From NCBI GenBank assembly GCA_025174535.1, contig JALBUN010000002.1:186001-250000 (forward strand): a stretch of DNA of 64,000 nt, written 5' to 3'. Below are positions 59,178 through 64,000 of this stretch, piece by piece. The position numbers and the translations under genes are program-made. Origin of the DNA: Cantharellus purpuraceus (Eukaryota > Basidiomycota > Agaricomycetes > Cantharellales > Hydnaceae). The notes under the pieces were generated by a model, which had not been told where the DNA came from, searched no databases, and saw only the letters and a list, made by a program, of their open reading frames with translations. Each line of letters begins with the position of its first letter. The first letter of the stretch is position 1.

Positions 59178-60848
59178 TTATACATCATGTTTCCTTTTTC
59201 CCTTTCCCTTATCTACCTCAGGCTCCATCTCCGACTCCTCATCACTCTCTACATCCGATACCCAATCCTTCTCATCTCCCATGTCCGAATCCTTGTCCAA
59301 TGGGGCCATGAACTTCCGCAACTGACGTAACTCAGCTGTCCAACGACCCTCCAGAACCTCCTTCCATTTCATCGTCCTCACCAAGTCTACTAACAACCCC
59401 TCCATCCGCCAAAGGTGCTCCGACTGCAGGTTAACCAGCCGGATAAGCTGGCCCACGGTGCTATTGGGTGCCGAGACGTGCCCCATACCTGCACCAGTCA
59501 TTGCCCCTTCCGATCCAATGCCGCTACCCCCGGCTGCCACAGCACCCATCTCCGTCCGCCTCTTTTTGGTCGGACGACCCTCCGATTCCTTCTCTGCCCC
59601 TCCTTGTACCACTAGTCGGGGCTTGACGCTCCGACTATGGGGATCAAACTTCCCATCGATCCTACACCCTCCTTTCCGACCCCGACAACAATCGCAGGAC
59701 CGAAGTCGGTGAGTTGGGCTGGTAGGCCACATGCACTCCACACCCGCATCACGACATAAGTCGCAAGTTACGCTGGGTCCGCCAAATGGCTCCGTTGGAG
59801 CCAGAGCCTTGGGTGGTCCACCCCTTCTCACTGCAGCCTCCAAGCGTTCCCTCTCCTCCTCCTTGTCCTGCTGTTCTGCTGCCACCTTCTCCATCTTGCA
59901 CTTGCGAAGCTGGATCACCGACCTCGTGACACGCAGCTTCTTCTTACGGGTCGCCAACACGCGACTCTCCGCCTTGCACCATATGACCCTCCAGTCCGCC
60001 TCTCGCTTCTCCGTATCAGCACTCAGGTAGGCCTTCAAGGAAAAGACCACAACATTGAGATTCTTCTTGGTGGTAGCGGCATAGAGCTCTGCTCTTTTGC
60101 GAGCCTCGACCACAGCTACCCAAGCCATCTCCCTGTAGGAATTCGAAGTGGGATCTGGCTCTGCATCTGTCCCAACATCCACACCCACCTTGGGCTCTGC
60201 ATTTGCATCGAGCTCCACATTGGCATCGGGATCTGCTTCCACCTCCGCCCTCTCCATCTCCGCCGCATCATCTTCCTCAGCTGCCCCCAACTCAAATAAG
60301 GGCCGTGCCCGTGGACGTAATGGCGAGTCCTCCGCAGTGACAGTCCTCGAATGAGTCGTCTCCATCCATGTAACGGAGATAATGGCGACTTCTGGGGTCC
60401 CTGGCCGTATTGGCACACTCGGACTTCCTGGGTGGCTGGTTCCCCCTGCCCCGGTCACCTCCTCCTCTACCTCCATGGCGGCCTCTAGCTCATGCGCCTG
60501 CTCCTCCACTTCCTTCAGTCTCACGGCCTCCATCGCTGCCGCAAGTTCTCTCGCCCTGCGAGCTCTCTCAGCTTTTGCCTCCTCCTCCTTCCGTCTCCGT
60601 TCCATCTCCACCGCCTCTTTCCGCCTCTGCTCCTCCTCCTTCCGTCTCCGTTCCACCACCTCCTCCTCCTTCCATCTCCGTTCCGCCTCCTCCTCCTCCT
60701 TCCGTCTCTGTTCCACCTCCTCCTCCTCCTTCTGTCTCCGTTCTGCTTCCTCTTCCTCTTTCCATTTCCGCTCCTCCTCTTCTTTCCGTCAGGCCAAGAG
60801 CAGCTGCTCAAGCTCAGCCACACTCATGCTTGCCAAAGGGTTTGACAT
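59178..60848 (-). CDS. repeat-associated Zn2Cys6 / charged coiled-coil ORF, copy 2
   Basis: Inverted, better preserved copy of the ORF at 49612. It starts MSNPLASMSVAELEQLLLA at 60848 and meets TGA at codon 20 (60791-60789), in the same place as copy 1. Beyond that it is open to 59178. The decapeptide region is short (60790-60560, under ten imperfect units). Then come a coiled coil (AKAERARRARELAAAMEAVR), an acidic part with DPDANVELDANAEP, KRAELYAATTKKNLNVVVFS, the zinc-cluster pattern CDLCRDAGVEC-x12-CDCCRGRKGGC (about 59758-59680), VNLQSEHLWRMEGLLVDLVR and an acidic/basic tail GKGKRKHDV. No DNA-binding or transposase domain beyond the cysteine pattern. Role unknown. Confidence 0.7.
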
Positions 60849-60885
60849 TGTTGAGGATAAGACCTCAATCATGCCCCTCCTTTTA

Positions 60886-61449
60886 GACGCTTGTTCAGAA
60901 ATACAACAAATACGTATATACAACCTATTTTCCTCAAATTTTACACAATACACTTCAATTCAAACTTATTTTCATATTTCAACATGATTCTCAAATTTTA
61001 CACAATATACTAGATTAAAACATATTGTGATATTTTGGCATAATTCTCAAAATAACTGTTTTTTCCCCATTTAGTGGTGGCAACTCTCTTGAGGGAACAT
61101 CCAAATATCATTGATTCTTTCTTACACAATACTTGTAACATAATTTGAACTATCTTTAATCCCCACCTGGTATTTGTATATCTAAATACCCTATATAATA
61201 CCAATTATATTAACACATACATTCCTATTATATCCATGTAAATGATTATGTTCATCTCAACCAAATATCTCATCTTTCAAAGTTTATTAAAATATAGAAT
61301 ATATGTTTATATTTATGAAAATTTCACACATCCAAAATCTTTTAAGATATCCAAATTGTAACTCCCTGGCTTTATGTATCATTGAAATTCTGATGTATAT
61401 GAGATATACATCAGAATATTGTATACTGACATGATTCCGAACAAGCGTC
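60886..61449. mobile_element. 564-bp MITE with TTA target duplication
   Basis: AT-rich, non-coding. Left end GACGCTTGTTCAGAAATAC, right end on the other strand GACGCTTGTTCGGAATCATG: terminal inverted repeats of about 15 nt. TTA precedes (60883-60885) and follows (61450-61452) it; the uninterrupted sequence in unit C reads straight through with one TTA. A 3-bp TTA/TAA duplication is typical of PIF/Harbinger-type elements, so a non-autonomous member is likely. Near the right end lies a perfect 14-bp hairpin (61387-61417). Confidence 0.82.
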
Positions 61450-62074
61450 TTATACGTCTCCAGCCCCCCAGTATAACTCCGACCGCGCCCAATCGTCTCA
61501 CCTATTCAATCCACAGACATGAGGCCTCAGGGGCTCGGCCTTAAATGGAGAGATACTGTTATGACTATATTCATTAACGACCAGATCCCTGTCCGATCCA
61601 CTCAGATCCCCACACATATGAAATCTATACTCCATTTGGAAACCGCTACATCTCCATTTACCTGTCCGATTGTCACCACCGATTCTGCCCATCCGTCTCC
61701 GGTTCCGATTGATGCATCAACATCACCATAGGAACCTGGACATCCGTCCCCGTCGGACTTGGACATACTCATGTAAGGCCGTCGGCCTCGGAGATCCATC
61801 ACCGGAGTAATTATTATTAGATTTCAAAATATGTATTTAAGTTGCCTGACTGGGGACTTCATTCCCCAGTTTGAATATCGAATCACGCCTAGCTCCTAAG
61901 TCTGATCCTAACTCTCTAAAGTCATACTCCGTCTCTGAAATCTCAGACGCCAGTATTAGTGAGGGCGCAGCACATAAGCTGAAGCCAAGTCTGTTCCGAC
62001 CCCCACAACATACTCCGACCCCGACCCAACCTCCAACCCAACCTCCAACCCAACCTCCAACCCAACCTCCGACC
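61450..62074 (-). repeat. inverted LTR-like unit, leader of Zn2Cys6 copy 2
   Basis: The minus strand is colinear with units B and C (blocks GGGGAATGAAGTCCCCAGTC, AATAATAATTACTCCGGTGA, GTCATAACAGTATCTCTCCA). Its last 37 nt lie beyond the MITE at 60849-60885. At the other end it is joined at 62074/62075 directly to the chromodomain of gypsy copy 2, with no transition. Confidence 0.75.
62025..62070. repeat. 12-bp tandem repeat, about four copies
   Basis: CCCAACCTCCAA repeats head to tail. On the minus strand it is the G-rich TTGGAGGTTGGG, an expanded version of the GGTTGGGTCGGAGG-like start of unit C. Confidence 0.85.
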
Positions 62075-64000
62075 ATCGAGTTCGGACACGGAGATCCATG
62101 AGGACTCTTCATCGGTGCCTTCGTACCCAGTCCATTTGACTAAGTACTGGAGCTTGCACTTGTATTGACGGTCGATCTTCGAGTCCAGGATCTCAGATAT
62201 CTATCTAAGTACTGGAGCTTGCACTTGTATTGACGGTCGATCTTCGAGTCCAGGATCTCAGATATCTCATATTCATTGTCTCCTTCGATGATGATTGGGG
62301 GAGGTGGGGGTTGCGTGCGACCGGAGATCTCGTTCGTAGTAGTGGGTTCGAGCATTGATATGTGGAAGACTGGATGACCTGCTTGGAAGTGGTCCAGGAG
62401 GCAGAGGGTGAAAGACCTGCTGCCTGCGCGAGCAATGACCTCATAAGGACCTAAGTATTTCTCGGAGAGTTTCTTTGATGGATGGGTGGTCCGGAAGTGT
62501 TTGGCCTTAACGAATACTTTGTCTCCAATTTGCAGGTCCGGAGCCGGAATGTGGCATTGGTCTGTGGAGACTTGATATTGTTTCTGAGCATCGGAGATGG
62601 TCTCTCGGAGATGTTGGTGTAGTTGATCGAGGTCGGTTACGAATTGGTGGGCTTTGGTGGAGGCAAGTTCTTTCTCGGGGTGGACGGAGATGTTCGGATG
62701 GTAGCCTTTATTAGCAAAGAACGGAGAGATGCCAGTAGTCGTGGTTGGAGCGTTGTGGTAGGCAAACTCTGCGATCGGAAGTAGATCAGCCCAGTTGTCT
62801 TGTTGATAGTTGCAATAGATTCGGAGGTATTGTTCCAGGGACTGATTCATTTGTTCTGTTTGTCCGTCTCCTTCAGGATGGTATCCGGAGGTGAAATGAA
62901 GCTTCATGTCGAGAGCCTTTCCTAATGTGCGGAAGAAGGAGGACACGAACTCTGAGCCCTGATCGGACGTGACATGCGATGGGACTCCATGTTTAGAGAA
63001 TACATGGAGGACGAACAACTTAGCTAGTGAGGCGGAGGTGATGGTGTCATGCGTCAGAATGAATAGTGACTGTTTGGTGAATCTGTTGACAATCACAAGT
63101 ATGGTGTCATATCCGAGCGATGGGGGGAGCTTCTCTATGAAATCCATGGAGATGGAGTTCCATGGTTGCTCCGGGATTGGAAGTTGCTTAAGCGTTCCGT
63201 AGGGTTTGTGCCTTTGCAATTTTGAGTGCATACATGTGGTGCAGGAGTTACAGTAGTGTTGAATGTATTCTCACATTTTTGGCCATACATAGTCTCGTTG
63301 GATTAATCCTTGTGTGTGATTTTGCCCAAAGTGGCCGGAGATTGGGTGATCATGATAATACTGCAAAATTTGGAGTCGGAGGCCATTGGCGTCGGGGACG
63401 TATATCTGGTCGTTGTGTCGGAGGTGCCCTTTGGGGTCAAGTGACCATTTCAGATTGGAAGGGTTGTCCAAGTGTTTAACTGCAATAGGATCGGATCGGA
63501 GTGATGAGTGGATGTTGGAGCAGAGTTGGTCGATGTCCATAATGGTGACAGCTTGGAGGGTGGGAGTCATGAGGGTGGATGCCCATAGGGACGATGCCAG
63601 CTGCTCGTTAGTGAACACAGGATGAAAGTTGTGTGGGTTTACAGTGGCATAGTCGCTATTCCCCTCTTTAGGGTAGATGTCCCAGCATCTAGTTAATGCG
63701 TTGGGCTTTGCTCCAAGTCGACCAGGACGGAAACGGATAATGAGATTGAACTGAGATAGGTATTCGGACCATCGGACCTGTCTCCGGGTGAGCAGTTTCG
63801 TTGTGGAGAAGTATTCCAAGTTCTTGTGGTCCATTATGACATCCACTGGATCGGAGGGACCCTCAAGGTAGTGTCTCCATATCTGGAAGGCTTCATATAT
63901 GGCAAGGAGCTCTTTGTCATGGATGTCATAGTTCAGTTCGGGGGGCGTAAATGTATGCGAGTGAAAAGCGATTGGGTGGACTTGTCCATCGTCCGGGGAG
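62075..64000 (-). mobile_element. Ty3/gypsy chromodomain retroelement, copy 2 (partial, runs off right edge)
   Basis: Minus-strand copy of the RNase H - integrase - chromodomain part. From 64000 leftwards it begins inside RNase H (HPIAFHSHTF region), has VIMDHKNLEYFSTTKLLTRR, the same TGA after VWPKM (63273-63271) and the whole integrase core (DFIEKLP, TSDQGSEF, DGQTEQMNQ). Translations of the long frames are identical to copy 1 wherever both are visible. The chromodomain is disrupted by a duplication at 62141-62285 and cut at 62075, after the codons for SELD. Confidence 0.93.
62141..62285. repeat. 75-bp-spaced tandem duplication in the chromodomain of gypsy copy 2
   Basis: TAAGTACTGGAGCTTGCACT starts at 62141 and again at 62216; about 70 nt after each start are identical. 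It breaks the reading frame at CKLQYL and adds a stop. Copy 1 has this sequence once, so the duplication is private to copy 2. Confidence 0.9.

Noticed and set aside
59178..60848. Gag protein of the gypsy element
   Set aside because: It lacks a retroelement gag core or CCHC knuckle; the cysteines fit Zn2Cys6 spacing instead, and the homology unit is independent of pol in copy 2.

Overview
The window is nuclear DNA of a basidiomycete fungus, most likely an agaricomycete; Rhizoctonia/Ceratobasidium is my best guess by gene content and element type, but that is inference. The signs are densely packed genes split by many 45-70 nt GT-AG introns, fungus-specific families (Rax2, Duo1, Atg27, BLI-3 type, Zn2Cys6 regulators, RGA-type RhoGAP) and chromodomain Ty3/gypsy retroelements. 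Most genes here had to be rebuilt by splicing short exons by eye, so exon borders are predictions.

Positions 1-47,080 are ordinary gene-rich chromosome. In order: D-amino-acid oxidase (-, cut by the left edge), a multi-pass membrane protein (-), an FkbM-type membrane-anchored methyltransferase (-), homocysteine S-methyltransferase (+), ribosomal protein L39 (-) divergent from an ER FKBP (+), an NKAP-like splicing-associated protein (+), a Zn2Cys6 regulator (-), a LIM-C1-RhoGAP protein (+), S-adenosylmethionine decarboxylase (-) divergent from a DUF1279 mitochondrial protein (+), an RPEL actin-binding protein (-), a PA-TM-RING ubiquitin ligase (-), a GABA-type aminotransferase (-), Rax2 with a C-terminal SH3 domain (-), a small unknown protein (-), a probable complex I 17.8 kDa-like subunit (+), Atg27 (-), ataxin-3 (+), a BLI-3 type flavin-binding protein (+), prefoldin subunit 4 (+), muskelin (-), DASH subunit Duo1 (-) and sphingosine-1-phosphate lyase (+). 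They do not form one pathway; loose themes are polarity and cytoskeleton (RhoGAP, Rax2, RPEL, prefoldin, Duo1), protein turnover (RING ligase, ataxin-3, muskelin/CTLH, Atg27) and methionine/polyamine chemistry (homocysteine methyltransferase, AdoMet decarboxylase).

From 47,081 to the right edge the window is a nested transposon cluster. Tandem LTR-like promoter units (48,154-49,611) lead into a decayed ORF with a C-terminal Zn2Cys6-type cysteine pattern and a roughly 48-copy 30-bp minisatellite coding for a charged decapeptide. That ORF is joined at 52,338 to a dead chromodomain gypsy element, whose reverse transcriptase is split by two LTR-like insertions, each with its own target-site duplication. 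On the opposite strand follow a second, better preserved copy of the Zn2Cys6 ORF (59,178-60,848), its LTR-like leader interrupted exactly in the TATA box by a 564-bp MITE (60,886-61,449), and a second gypsy copy running off the right edge. The two gypsy copies look practically identical over the integrase and share the same stop codon.
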